A stretch of 64,000 bases of DNA from an uncultured Candidatus Saccharibacteria bacterium (GCA_945873065.1 CAMCBN010000002.1:102788-166787), one strand, 5' to 3'. Shown: positions 52,521-62,679, numbered from the stretch's first letter. Translations and numbers: made by a program. Notes: generated by a model from the sequence alone, not told the origin.

Positions 52521-53606
52521 ATGGATGTATATGATATTGTGGTGCTTATCACAACATTATTAACGCTGGGAGGGGTTGGTTTCATTATCATGAAACTGCC
52601 ACGTACCCACTTAAGGACAAAAGGACGCGCACTATTGGTCGATACGTCTGTGTTGATGGATGGACGTATCGTTGCTGTAGCAAAAACTGGATTCATCGGC
52701 GACACACTAGTGATTCCACGTAGTGTGGTGGGTGAATTACAATTTTTAGCTGACCATGCTGATAGCGAGAAACGAGCTCGGGCGCGCTATGGCCTTGATG
52801 TAGTGACAGAGCTACAAGGTATGGATCAGGTTGATGTAGAGTTATTACAAGATGGCAGCAAGGCGCGTGAGGGCGTAGATGATCGTTTATTAAGCCTGGC
52901 GAAACAGCACGGGGCATGGATATTGACCATCGACTACAACCTTAACAAAGTGGCTGCCGTTGAGGGTATAGGTGTGTTGAATATAAATGAATTGGCACAG
53001 AGTATACGGATGGCGCACTTACCAGGTGAACATCTGATGCTTGAGTTGATGCAGAAAGGACAAGATGCACATCAAGCAATAGGCCATTTATCAGATGGTA
53101 CTATGGTGGTGGTCGAGCAGGCAAGCAACCAGATTGGCCGAACAGTTGAGGTAGAGATCGTTCGCAATCTGCAGACAGCAGCAGGCAAGATGATCTTCGC
53201 TAGAATCTTCAAGGAGAGCCCAGCGGTATCGCAAAATAATCAGGTCACGCTGATGAATAGCAAGAGTAAAAAAGTAAAGTTATCACCTTCACGAAAGCAA
53301 TCTTCATCAGTGCCAGGCCGTGAGGCTAGCGCTAGACAGCAAACTAGCAAAAAATCTAAAGAAACTGCGAACGACAAGAGATCTATCGCAGTATCTGCGC
53401 TACAGCTCAAGAGCACAAACACAAAGAGTGCGCGCAAAAATAATAAACCCACAAAGATCACTAATTCCACTAGTTCCACGTCTGCATCTCGCAGCTCTCG
53501 TTCGAATAATCGCAATCAGCGCCGCAATAGCAAACTAAATCATCCTTCATCTTCGCGTCGGATCGATCATGAAGCAGTATTGCTTGATTTGGTTGAACGT
53601 CAATAA
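52521..53606 (+). CDS. PIN-TRAM membrane protein (YacL family)
   Basis: The 361-residue protein has one membrane helix (about 5-24), a PIN nuclease-like domain (LLVDTSVLMDGRIV, about 38-51; DDRLLSLAKQHGAWILTIDYN with acidic residues) and a TRAM domain (about 170-235). The last 120 residues are a long basic Ser/Lys/Arg/Asn-rich tail, absent from typical YacL proteins, which may bind nucleic acid. radA and yacL are near neighbours in many Firmicutes; the disA gene often found between them is missing. AAAAGGAAG precedes the start. Confidence 0.88.
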   Translation: MDVYDIVVLITTLLTLGGVGFIIMKLPRTHLRTKGRALLVDTSVLMDGRIVAVAKTGFIGDTLVIPRSVVGELQFLADHADSEKRARARYGLDVVTELQGMDQVDVELLQDGSKAREGVDDRLLSLAKQHGAWILTIDYNLNKVAAVEGIGVLNINELAQSIRMAHLPGEHLMLELMQKGQDAHQAIGHLSDGTMVVVEQASNQIGRTVEVEIVRNLQTAAGKMIFARIFKESPAVSQNNQVTLMNSKSKKVKLSPSRKQSSSVPGREASARQQTSKKSKETANDKRSIAVSALQLKSTNTKSARKNNKPTKITNSTSSTSASRSSRSNNRNQRRNSKLNHPSSSRRIDHEAVLLDLVERQ

Positions 53607-53624
53607 GAAGTTAATTTTAAAAAG

Positions 53625-56303
53625 CTATGTTGTGACTTGTTGTCGCCGTCCGTTCGCTGTCGATGAATCGCTGTAATAAGCCGAGTCGGTCACTGTAGCT
53701 GTAACAGTAAAGTCGCTACCTACGGATGATGGAATACTGACATTACTCCAACTACCATTGCTGGATATTCGCTTGGTGCCGATAATATTGTCTCCCACTG
53801 ATAGCTGCACCGTTTGTAGGGAGTGTGTGCCTTGTTGGAAGTATACATTGGCATACCTCCCGTCGGCATCAACAGAAACTGAAACACTTGGTTTGGAGTC
53901 GCTGCACTTATGTATATCGTCTTCGCTGTCGGCATCATATCCAGAGGGTGCTACGACCTTTGAGCTGCCGTTTGATTTCGTGACCGATAGCTCTACCCTA
54001 GCTGTAGCTGGTGTACAGGGCGTAGCCCTTTTTTTGGAGACTTTGTCGAATGATACTTTGTTACTTTTGTTGTTTTGGCTTTTGTTGTAGTAAGAAGGAT
54101 AAATCTCACCGCCAATTCGCTGAATACCAGATGGCATAGTAAACCAATCACTGTAAGCGGCTTTGTTTTGGCTGACATAGTATTGAGTTGCATCAGCCAT
54201 AGCATAGTCGAGGAACATTGCCGGTATGAGCGAGTTACCGTTGCGCAACGGTGAAGTGTCTGAGTTGCCAAGCCATACTGCCATAGAGAGCGAAGGTGTG
54301 TATCCGACCGACCAGATATCTTTGGCCACCACTTTGCCTCTGATTTCGGAGTTTGAGGTACCAGTTTTGACAGCGATCTTCGCCTTGAGTTGATTCATAC
54401 GTGTGATGTAGTCTTGTCCACCGCCTAGGTGGGTGCGAGCCTTCGTGTCTCCGAGGATATCATTTACAATATAAGCCGCTTGCTGGTCGATCACTTGCTT
54501 ACTACTTGTAGTGTATTGTTTTAATGTTTGGCCAGTACTATTAGTTACCTTTAGAACGCTTGATTGTGGCATGTAAGTACCCATGCGTCCGAGTGATGCC
54601 ATAGCATTGACGTGATCGACCAAGCGAGTACCACAACCACCGATAGAACTCGATAGCCCAGCTTGCGAGTCGTTACCTTGAGTGCAATAAGCACTATCAC
54701 CCATATCGCGGATAGTTTTCCAGGTGCTGCCTTGCTCGTTGCGCTCGTTGATTTGCATAGCTTTGATAGCTGGGATATTTCGTGAGCGTGCTAGAGCTTG
54801 ACGCAAGTTTATATTATTTTGGAATTTGCCATCAGCGTTTTGTGGAGTGTATCCACCAGGGAAAGTTGTTTTGGTGTCTGAGAGAACAGATCCGCTACCG
54901 TAGTTTGTTTTGCCATTACCCTTGTTTTGGAATAATTGAGCGTAGACGAGCGGTTTGATGGATGATCCAGGTTGGATAAAGGCGGTAGCAGCGTTGTCCT
55001 GTCCGAAGCCAGCATAGCGAAAGTCGCGACTGCCGACAAGAGCGACGATTTGTCCGGTTTTGTTGTCTTCGATCGCAGCAGCGCCATTGGTGAAACCAGC
55101 ATACGTAGCGCAATTAGTCCAACTGCAGTTGCGTCCAGTTAATTTACCGTTGAAAAGGGTAGTCATTCGATCCTCGAGCTTGGCTTGTATCGTCGAATCG
55201 AGTGTTGTGGTGACGGTCAGGCCACCTCGTCCAACGGTTGATTTGCCTAACTCTTTTTCGAGCTGATCGCGTACCATTAACACGAAATGTGGTGCCTTGA
55301 TATCAGCTAGTTGATCAGAAAGTGGCTTGACAGTATCGAGAATGGCAACTTTTTTAGCTTCATCGGCCTGCTCTTTTTTGATGTAGCCCATTTCAACCAT
55401 ACTGTTAAGCACTTTGTGCTGACGAGCTATAAGAGCTCGGTGTCCAGCGTTATTGTATGGGTTGTAGAGGCCAGGACTATTCGGGATGGCGGCTAATAAA
55501 GCCGATTCGGCTAAAGTGAGGTCTTTGGCAGATTTCTGGAAGTAAGTCCGAGCGGCCGACTCGACACCATTGCGTCGACCACCGTATGATGATTCGTTTA
55601 GGTAGAGATTGAGAATCTGCTCTTTGCTGTACATGCGCTCGACCTCAATCGAGAGAATAATCTCTTTGATTTTGCGTGGTATACCATTGATACCGCGTTT
55701 TTGTGCTTCATTGGCGTCGAAAAATGCCTGCTTGACGAGTTGTTGAGTTAGGGTTGAACCACCTTGCACAGCGTTGCCCTGAGAGTTACTGAGTAGCGCA
55801 CGGGTGATACCAGAAATACTGATACCGCTGTGTTTGTAGAAGTCGCGATCTTCTATAGCTACGGTTGCCTTTTTGATATAGTCGCTGATTTGGTCGCCTT
55901 GTACTACCAACTTGTAGTCGCCGCTACCCTTGTCCTCCCAGAGGAGGTTGCCGTTACGATCAAGGTATTTTGTGACTGTGGTTTGGACACGTTTATCGAT
56001 CTCGCCAGGTCGAATGGCATCAAGATCTTTGCGGAAGTAAAGGAATAGTGCCCCAATGATTAGCGCAATGATTAGTAAGAATCCGCCAACAATCTTGGCG
56101 ATAGCGATCGCACCTCGCTTACTGAATAGAAAATTTGCGACACGTCGTGGGTGTATCCGGTAAAAGAATCGCTTGATCGGATCCTTTGGTAAACTGGCTT
56201 TGTACTCGGCTCGTCGGCGTGCTTCGGCGTCTTTTTTAGTGCGTCGTTTGGTTGCTAAATTTGAGTAGACGCTCACTCGGTGTGACAAACTTTTTTTAAC
56301 CAC
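53625..56303 (-). CDS. bifunctional penicillin-binding protein 1A (class A PBP)
   Basis: The 892-residue protein has a basic cytoplasmic tail, a membrane helix (about 70-92), a GT51 glycosyltransferase domain (AIEDRDFYKHSGISISG, GGSTLTQQLVKQAF) and a transpeptidase domain with PGSSIKPLVYAQLF (catalytic Ser), SRN and KTGTSNSE. A C-terminal Ig-like tail rich in Ser and Thr follows (about 770-892). It polymerises and crosslinks peptidoglycan. Start is GTG 56303; a TATAAT box lies upstream near 56342. No penicillin-resistance motif changes are obvious. Confidence 0.94.
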   Translation of the reverse strand: MVKKSLSHRVSVYSNLATKRRTKKDAEARRRAEYKASLPKDPIKRFFYRIHPRRVANFLFSKRGAIAIAKIVGGFLLIIALIIGALFLYFRKDLDAIRPGEIDKRVQTTVTKYLDRNGNLLWEDKGSGDYKLVVQGDQISDYIKKATVAIEDRDFYKHSGISISGITRALLSNSQGNAVQGGSTLTQQLVKQAFFDANEAQKRGINGIPRKIKEIILSIEVERMYSKEQILNLYLNESSYGGRRNGVESAARTYFQKSAKDLTLAESALLAAIPNSPGLYNPYNNAGHRALIARQHKVLNSMVEMGYIKKEQADEAKKVAILDTVKPLSDQLADIKAPHFVLMVRDQLEKELGKSTVGRGGLTVTTTLDSTIQAKLEDRMTTLFNGKLTGRNCSWTNCATYAGFTNGAAAIEDNKTGQIVALVGSRDFRYAGFGQDNAATAFIQPGSSIKPLVYAQLFQNKGNGKTNYGSGSVLSDTKTTFPGGYTPQNADGKFQNNINLRQALARSRNIPAIKAMQINERNEQGSTWKTIRDMGDSAYCTQGNDSQAGLSSSIGGCGTRLVDHVNAMASLGRMGTYMPQSSVLKVTNSTGQTLKQYTTSSKQVIDQQAAYIVNDILGDTKARTHLGGGQDYITRMNQLKAKIAVKTGTSNSEIRGKVVAKDIWSVGYTPSLSMAVWLGNSDTSPLRNGNSLIPAMFLDYAMADATQYYVSQNKAAYSDWFTMPSGIQRIGGEIYPSYYNKSQNNKSNKVSFDKVSKKRATPCTPATARVELSVTKSNGSSKVVAPSGYDADSEDDIHKCSDSKPSVSVSVDADGRYANVYFQQGTHSLQTVQLSVGDNIIGTKRISSNGSWSNVSIPSSVGSDFTVTATVTDSAYYSDSSTANGRRQQVTT

Positions 56304-56417
56304 AATATACTATTCCCAATAAACAACTATTTATAAGCATTATACCATTGTTCGATCGCATGCGCCTAGTCCTTATGCTAAAATCAAAGAGATACAATTA
56401 TAATCAAGGAGCACTGC

Positions 56418-57629
56418 ATGACATTAAGTCAAGAACTGTCGTGGCGTGGATTTATCAACCAGACGACGTTTACAGATATTACTGACATAAACGAGCCACG
56501 AACATTTTATTTTGGTGTTGACCCTAGTGCTCCTAGTATGACGATCGGCAATTTAGCAGCTATGATGTTGTGTCGGCATTTCGTTGACCATGGACATAAG
56601 GCGATTTTATTAGCTGGTGGTGCGACTGGTATGATCGGTGACCCTGATGGCAAGAAACAAGAGCGCGATCTTCGTGATGCTGAGGTGGTGGCGCGGAATG
56701 TTGAAGGTTTGGCATCGCAATTTCGACAGATTTTCCGTGGGCATGATTTTGAAGTCGTGAATAATGCTGATTGGTTCTCACAGATCAATTACATCGATTT
56801 TCTTCACAAGATTGGCAAGCATGTCAGCATGACACAATTGCTGGATCGCGATTTCGTTCAGCAACGCATTGGTGAAAGTGGTACCGGTATTAGCTATGGT
56901 GAATTTAGCTATGCACTGATCCAAGGTTATGACTTTCTCCACCTATACCGCGAAAAAGGCGCAACTCTGCAATTGGCGGGTGCTGACCAATGGGGTAATT
57001 CAGTGACTGGTGTATCGCTTATCCGCAAGTTGGAAGGCGGCGTGGCGCATGTCTTGACTGCACCGCTCGTCATTAATAAGCAAACTGGTGTGAAGTTTGG
57101 CAAGAGTGAGGGTGGCGCTATCTGGTTAGATCCACAAAAAACTAGCCCATACAAGTTTTACCAGTTTTGGCTGAACTGCGACGATGAAACTAGTGAAGAT
57201 CTAATAAAAATTTATACGTTGCTTGACCAGGAAACAGTGGAAGCGCTGATCGAAAATCATCGCGCTAACCCTGGTGAACGGGCGCTGCAAAAAACTTTGG
57301 CCCGTGAGGTGACAGATATCGTGCATGGTCGTGAGCGTCGTGAGAGCGTAGAGAGAGTGACGAGTGTATTGTTCGGTGGCGATGATATCGCTACGTTAAA
57401 CGAGAGCGATCTTGATGAGTTAGCGTGTGAGATTCCGACGGTTGATCTCGATACTACGGTAGTTGCTGCGCTAGTCGATAGTGGAGTGGTGGAAAGCAAC
57501 AGTGAGGCACGACGCTTGATCAAGAATAATGCCATCACTATCAATGGCGCAAAAATCGCTACTGATCTACCGCTAACAGAAGTAACTCTATTAAAAAAGG
57601 GTAAAAATAATTTCGTTCTCGTACGATAG
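56418..57629 (+). CDS. tyrS: tyrosine-tRNA ligase
   Basis: This 403-residue class I synthetase has the catalytic core (about 1-325), a KMSKS-type loop reading KFGKSEGGAIWLD, and a C-terminal S4 domain (DSGVVESNSEARRLIKNNA). The HIGH signature is altered: the segment PSAPSMTIGNLAAMM has Thr and Asn where His are usual. Specificity is read from ISYGEFSYALIQGYDFLHLY and LAGADQWGNSVTG, both TyrRS-like. AAGGAG precedes the start and TGCTAAAAT with TATAAT lie upstream. Confidence 0.94.
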   Translation: MTLSQELSWRGFINQTTFTDITDINEPRTFYFGVDPSAPSMTIGNLAAMMLCRHFVDHGHKAILLAGGATGMIGDPDGKKQERDLRDAEVVARNVEGLASQFRQIFRGHDFEVVNNADWFSQINYIDFLHKIGKHVSMTQLLDRDFVQQRIGESGTGISYGEFSYALIQGYDFLHLYREKGATLQLAGADQWGNSVTGVSLIRKLEGGVAHVLTAPLVINKQTGVKFGKSEGGAIWLDPQKTSPYKFYQFWLNCDDETSEDLIKIYTLLDQETVEALIENHRANPGERALQKTLAREVTDIVHGRERRESVERVTSVLFGGDDIATLNESDLDELACEIPTVDLDTTVVAALVDSGVVESNSEARRLIKNNAITINGAKIATDLPLTEVTLLKKGKNNFVLVR

Positions 57630-57687
57630 TTGCACAATGCAAATTTCATGATACGATAATGTACATAGTAAGTATAGGAGAGAACTG

Positions 57688-58443
57688 ATGAAAAAAATAT
57701 TAGCTTTTGACTCGGACGACACTATCGTAGTATCGAAGATGCCAGCGACCGCATGGATGGCACAATTATTGGCAGAAAATCTGAAATATCGCGATGTATG
57801 TATTATTTCTGGCACAGGATTCGATGTGATCTACCCAAATACGGTGGCGCAAATTGAAAAAATTCCTGGTGTTGACCTGACGCGCCTACACATTATGCCA
57901 ACATGTGGCACGCGTTATTATCGTTATCAGGATGGCGAGTGGAGATTGCAATATCAAGAAGACTTGACAGCTGAGCAAAAAGCACGAATTTTTGAAGCGA
58001 TCGAGACTTCAGCAAAAGAACTCGATATGTGGACAGAAAATCCAGCTGGTGAGATCATCGAGGATCGCCTCAGCCAAATCACTTATTCAGCACTCGGGCA
58101 AAAAGCTACGCCCGAAGACAAATACGCATGGGCAGAAGCGAATAAAGAAAAGCGTAAGTTGCTTAATGATACTGTCAAGGCCCGCATCCCAGAATTTGAG
58201 GTTCGTACTGCTGGCACCACTAGTCTCGACATTACTAGGCCCGGGATTGATAAAGCGTATGGCATGAAAAAGCTGATGGAAGCGACAGGTGTATCTAAAG
58301 AGGAAATTCTTTACTTTGGTGATAAGCTCGAAGAGGGTGGCAACGATTATCCAGTGAAGGCTATGGGTGTTGATTGTATTGCGGTGCGGAATTGGGAAGA
58401 CACAGCTTATGCATTGAAGGGTATCGCGGCAGTATCGGAGTAG
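57688..58443 (+). CDS. HAD-superfamily phosphatase resembling eukaryotic-type phosphomannomutase
   Basis: The 251-residue protein has the HAD motif I FDSDDTIV (Asp nucleophile at about 8), motif II IISGTG, and motif IV YFGDKLEEGGNDYPVKAMG. The GGNDYPVK segment and TRPGIDKAYGMKKLME resemble eukaryotic-type phosphomannomutases (HAD-IIB), which make mannose 1-phosphate. Phosphatase activity on sugar phosphates is the alternative. It lies between tyrS and a glycosyltransferase. TAGGAGAG precedes the start. Confidence 0.82.
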   Translation: MKKILAFDSDDTIVVSKMPATAWMAQLLAENLKYRDVCIISGTGFDVIYPNTVAQIEKIPGVDLTRLHIMPTCGTRYYRYQDGEWRLQYQEDLTAEQKARIFEAIETSAKELDMWTENPAGEIIEDRLSQITYSALGQKATPEDKYAWAEANKEKRKLLNDTVKARIPEFEVRTAGTTSLDITRPGIDKAYGMKKLMEATGVSKEEILYFGDKLEEGGNDYPVKAMGVDCIAVRNWEDTAYALKGIAAVSE

Positions 58444-58447
58444 GCAA

Positions 58448-59653
58448 CTAAGCAGCAGCTTGGATCGCTTCATGGTAGCGTGCTATATATTGCTTGGCCA
58501 TGAATTGAGCGGAAAACCTAGCTTCAACACTAGCTCGACAAGCAGCAGGGTCTATTTCGTCTACACGATTTGCGTACTCAAAGAATTCTGCTTCGCTATT
58601 AGCCAAAAAGCCAGTAACGCCATGATCGATAATTTCTGGCATAGCACCACGATTCATCGCTACTACCGGGGTACCACAAGCTAGCGCTTCGATAACGGCC
58701 ATACCAAATGGCTCTTCCCATTCAATAGGAAAAAGTAACGCTTTGGCGTGTGACACGAACTGCATTTTACGTTTGCCGCTGAGGTTGCCAGCGTAGGTGA
58801 TACGCCGATATTTGATGGTTGCAGGCCAAATATAGTCACTGTAGTAGCGAAACTCTTCATTTTTACGATAACTGCTCAGTGGATTGGCTAGTTCGAGAAG
58901 TAATTTACGACTCGAGCCGATGCCAGCTATAGTCCCTGCCATGCGTAGGCGTTTTCTGTAGGTGGCAGCAAATTTCACGGCAGTGGCTTGGCCTTTGTCT
59001 TTGGTGAAGCGGGCTAGGGTGATGTAATAATTTTGTTTGTGTGATTCGAACGGGAACTGGCTGAGCTCGATAGCGTTGTGTACCGGGGCTAGCAAATGTG
59101 GCCGAATTTCGCGTGGGGCTTGCTTGGCCATAGCTTGGGAAATACAAGTCATGTATAGCCGCCCTAGATTCATGTGTTTGAGCTGTGGACGATTGTCCAT
59201 TTGGCCTTCGGCGATTGTCTCTGGACTGGAGAATGGTGGCCCATGGAAAGTGTGCAGTACTGGTGGTATGCTCGGTATGCGACTAGCTAGCGAAAAGTAA
59301 GTCGGACCAATGTAGGGGTTATGATCATGAATGATATCGAAATCACCTGCTGCCTCTATGTGTTTGAGGGCGAAATTAAGATGTGTTTGCATCACTTGCA
59401 GCGGCGCGTCGTAATAGGGGAAATCGATAGTATCAAATAGCTCCTCGCGGTATACAGCATGTGTGGTGATGCCACGCATACGGCGAGCACCATTAGCGAA
59501 TAGCTCTACTTGTATATTATCCGTTGCTTGTAATTCTTTTACTAAGCTTTGAACTACGAGCTCGATACCACCGTATCCTTTGATCGGCAGAGCCAACCAC
59601 GGTGGAGCAATCATAGCGATCTTCAACGGTTTATTGTTGGGTTGAATATTCAT
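58448..59653 (-). CDS. GT4-family glycosyltransferase
   Basis: The 401-residue protein is a GT-B retaining glycosyltransferase. The N-terminal GYGGIELVV contacts the acceptor or donor phosphate, and the C-terminal EEPFGMAVIEALACGTPVVA is the GT4 E-x7-E donor-binding motif. It is likely to build a surface glycan or glycolipid. AGGGAGGTGATTC before the ATG is a near-perfect Shine-Dalgarno; TATAAT lies about 45 nt upstream. The donor and acceptor are unknown. Confidence 0.9.
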   Translation of the reverse strand: MNIQPNNKPLKIAMIAPPWLALPIKGYGGIELVVQSLVKELQATDNIQVELFANGARRMRGITTHAVYREELFDTIDFPYYDAPLQVMQTHLNFALKHIEAAGDFDIIHDHNPYIGPTYFSLASRIPSIPPVLHTFHGPPFSSPETIAEGQMDNRPQLKHMNLGRLYMTCISQAMAKQAPREIRPHLLAPVHNAIELSQFPFESHKQNYYITLARFTKDKGQATAVKFAATYRKRLRMAGTIAGIGSSRKLLLELANPLSSYRKNEEFRYYSDYIWPATIKYRRITYAGNLSGKRKMQFVSHAKALLFPIEWEEPFGMAVIEALACGTPVVAMNRGAMPEIIDHGVTGFLANSEAEFFEYANRVDEIDPAACRASVEARFSAQFMAKQYIARYHEAIQAAA

Positions 59654-59729
59654 GAATCACCTCCCTGTCATGCTGGGTATATTTCACCTAAAGCTATTAT
59701 ACCATTTAGAATTGCGTGGGTAGATTTTG

Positions 59730-61310
59730 TCAAATCTTTAGATCGTCGTGCAATGCAGCATATACACCATTGGTCCAACCGAAGCCATCTTGCAGCGGAT
59801 ACTCGCCGCCTCCACCGACACGAGATTCACTAGTTACGTCATACTTTTCGATCATTTTATGACGCTCAACAAAAACAGTCTCTACTGAATCCATCCAGCG
59901 TCGACGAATAGTATCGGCAAGATCGTCATAGCCATAGTGTTTAAGCCCTTGAATCGCGACCCACTGTAGGGGTGCCCAGCCATTTGGTGCGTCCCACTGT
60001 TGTCCGTTATCTATGAGAGTACTAACTAGCCCACCACCGGCCAAAAAATCACTTTCTATCTTTTTGACAACATCAGTAGCTTGTTGTTTGGATGCAATAC
60101 CGCTATACAGCGTGAAGATAGCTGCCAGTGTTGCTCGACCGGTTTGTTGACCAGTACGAAAATCATAGTCATAAAAAAATCGTTCACTTTCATTCCAGCA
60201 ATAGCGGCGAATAGCTTCGGCTCTTTTTTGAGCGAGACGGTCAAACTTCTTGCGGAGTGCTGATTGCTGTATGATGCTATAGCAATGTGCAATAGTTTTT
60301 TCTAAATCGTACAAAAGACAGTTTAGATCGATTGGCACTATATCTGTAGTGTGGATCGTTTCGATATTATGACTGTCACGAAACCAGCGTGAGCTAAAAT
60401 CCCAGCCACTTTCGGCTCCTGCACGTAAGTCTAGAAAAATCTTCGCCTTATCGAAATTAGCGCTCTTGGCGGCTGTTTCTAGATCTTCGCGTTGACTCTC
60501 TGGTCGTGGTGTTGTTTTGTTATCGTAGTAGCGATTAAGGATCTCACTTCCCGGCATGGCTACTACGCGAGCATATGCTGGGTAGGTGACAGATGACACC
60601 TTGCGACGTCCTTTCATCCAAAAGCGATATTCAGCCAGAAGAGCTGGCAGGAATTCTAAATAAGTTAATCTGGAGTGGCGACCTTTGGCTAGTAACTTGA
60701 CCATGTGGGCAAAAAACGGTGGCTGTGAACGGCTGAGGAAGTAACTCCTATTAGCAGTTGGGATGTAGCCGAATTTGCGGATCATGTAGGTGTAATTTTT
60801 CATCATACCTTCGATCAGCTCCCATTGTTTGTCGGCGGCTAGTCCAAGCATCACAAAATAGCTATCCCAATAAAATTGTTCCTCAAACCGTCCACCCGGC
60901 ACCACATAATCGTAGGGTAGGGCTATGAGAGACCCTTTGTTTTTCGGTGCGCTACGGATCAATCGTGGCCATAGATTGGTCACGTGTTGACGAGCAGAGT
61001 TGGCGACAGGTAGAGTCTGGTGGGTTGACTCGGTGTCGGTAAAGTCATAAAAGTGTCGCTTGACGAAATCAGCCAAATGAAAATCTGGATCCTGCGAGGC
61101 TAGGCGATACTCACGTTTGATCTGTCTCAATCGGCGTTTTGGTGTCATGTCGGCGAAAGTTTTGCCATCACTGTATAATTGTTTGACTTGTACTTCACGA
61201 AATAATTGTGCTAGTGTTTCTTCGGGCCCACGCTTGGGTGGTGTTTTGAGCTGTAACGCTGCTCTATACAAAGACCGCCTGATTTGGTGAAGATGTTTTT
61301 TGCGCGACAT
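59730..61310 (-). CDS. treF: trehalase (GH37), cytoplasmic
   Basis: The 526-residue protein carries both trehalase signatures: PGGRFEEQFYWDSYF and QWDAPNGWAPLQ. It also has GWDFSSRWF, with the likely catalytic Asp, and ESRVGGGGEYPLQDGFGWTNGV. It hydrolyses trehalose to two glucose molecules. There is no signal peptide, and the basic N-terminus (MSRKKHLHQIRRSL) is not followed by a hydrophobic stretch, so it acts inside the cell and needs trehalose uptake. TTGGCA and TATTAT lie just upstream; the -10 ends 10 nt before the ATG. Confidence 0.92.
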   Translation of the reverse strand: MSRKKHLHQIRRSLYRAALQLKTPPKRGPEETLAQLFREVQVKQLYSDGKTFADMTPKRRLRQIKREYRLASQDPDFHLADFVKRHFYDFTDTESTHQTLPVANSARQHVTNLWPRLIRSAPKNKGSLIALPYDYVVPGGRFEEQFYWDSYFVMLGLAADKQWELIEGMMKNYTYMIRKFGYIPTANRSYFLSRSQPPFFAHMVKLLAKGRHSRLTYLEFLPALLAEYRFWMKGRRKVSSVTYPAYARVVAMPGSEILNRYYDNKTTPRPESQREDLETAAKSANFDKAKIFLDLRAGAESGWDFSSRWFRDSHNIETIHTTDIVPIDLNCLLYDLEKTIAHCYSIIQQSALRKKFDRLAQKRAEAIRRYCWNESERFFYDYDFRTGQQTGRATLAAIFTLYSGIASKQQATDVVKKIESDFLAGGGLVSTLIDNGQQWDAPNGWAPLQWVAIQGLKHYGYDDLADTIRRRWMDSVETVFVERHKMIEKYDVTSESRVGGGGEYPLQDGFGWTNGVYAALHDDLKI

Positions 61311-61398
61311 AATTATACTAATAATAGACTACCTCATTGGGGTTTGCCAAGGATGAATATATTTTCTTGATAATATTTGGTGTATGGTGGGACTTGGC

Positions 61399-61941
61399 TT
61401 AGACTCGTAATGAACCATTTTCGCGGAATTTTTGTATATCGTTCGGTGTGAGTGAGATCGGTTGTCGTTTAGTTTGTCCTACGTTCTGATTGATGATTCT
61501 ATCGAAAATTTCTGGATTTTGTAGAGATAAAATAAGTCCACACGTTCCAAGTTGAAGTATTTCTAAGGCTTGAGTCCTACTTTTACGGCGAGTGTTGGGT
61601 CGTATGGTAGCGCTACACGCACCGGTAATGTTCTCCCTCTCTTGTTTATTGGTGGGTTTATCTACCCAAGCTCGCATAGTATACATCCCAAAGGGAAGTG
61701 AATACTTGGGCGAGCCAGTTGGCTTGAGGAACGAAAGGCCGCTAATATCTCGTTTATTGATGGTACCAAATCTGATCGCACGCTCGAGAAGGGGCGCATG
61801 CATACGTTCTACGATCCGGCCGATTAGCAAATTGTAGTATATACGATCGTCTGGAAGTTTCTCGATGGTTGCAATTCCAACAGGTGGCAGCCCGTCGGAG
61901 TCATCATCGCTAAGATTGGTTGCTTCAAATAAGTATTCCAT
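61399..61941 (-). CDS. orphan 180-residue protein
   Basis: I do not recognise this protein. It has no signal or membrane segment. The first 70 residues look globular (IYYNLLIGRIVERMHAPLLE), the middle is basic (IRPNTRRKSRTQ) and the C-terminal part is helical. TACACT ends 8 nt before the ATG and no Shine-Dalgarno is present. It lies at the edge of the orphan-rich tail of the window. Confidence 0.6.
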   Translation of the reverse strand: MEYLFEATNLSDDDSDGLPPVGIATIEKLPDDRIYYNLLIGRIVERMHAPLLERAIRFGTINKRDISGLSFLKPTGSPKYSLPFGMYTMRAWVDKPTNKQERENITGACSATIRPNTRRKSRTQALEILQLGTCGLILSLQNPEIFDRIINQNVGQTKRQPISLTPNDIQKFRENGSLRV

Positions 61942-62098
61942 AGTATATGAGTGTACCAGGGCGCTACCCGTACGTCTATGCTTGTGAACAAGCTAAAATG
62001 TCAGTGGTGAACTTTTGTACGACACTGACGTATACAAGTGACCCATTCGTTGGGCCTGTATGCGGGCATCAACTGTGGCGCATGTGGCACCCGATTGA

Positions 62099-62679
62099 CT
62101 AGTTTGCCTGGAACGCATAAACATACGCCCCGCTCGACATCGATAAACAAGCGATGTGGTAGCTATTGAGGACGCGCCTAGCTTCAAAGGTATGCTTCAC
62201 ATGACACCGCGCCTGCTCATGTGTGGCCGACCACACTAATCGAGCTCGCTCCGACGTAGGGGTATTATGATATTCAGTTAGAAATGTTCGTAGAATGCCA
62301 CTTCGGTCGTATTTAGTTACACGCTCATCTGAAGGCGACACCTCCGCACAATCCGACGAACAGTCGGTAAATACACCCCGTGACCGAACATCTTGTCGAT
62401 TTTGTTCAGCTGAAATTCTCCCGATAACAATCCCGTTTCGATACCGATCACCCGGAATGATCGATCCAGTAACTAACGTCGAATGGGTTACCGATAATGA
62501 TTGTGACACTTCACGACGGAAACATCCTGCATTCGCGCCATTGCATTGTCTCGCGCCAAGATAAACAGAAATGCGAGTACCGGTACAACTATCGGCAACA
62601 ACCCTAGAATGTAGGGAAAGCGATACCAGGTTGCTTTGTTTGTATCTGACTTGCTTACAACTACTATTTCCTCTGCCAT
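62099..62679 (-). pseudogene. frameshifted membrane protein gene
   Basis: A GGGGGG-rich Shine-Dalgarno precedes ATG 62679, which encodes MAEEIVVVSKSDTNK and one membrane helix (FPYILGLLPIVVPVLAFLFI). This frame stops at 62488. From about 62530 the neighbouring frame carries protein-like sequence for 140 residues (TGSIIPGDRYRNGIVIGRIS and, near the end, LVWSATHEQARCHVKHTF) to 62099. A single indel near 62530 would join them into one protein of about 190 residues. It is a broken gene or contains a sequencing error; family unknown. Confidence 0.55.
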
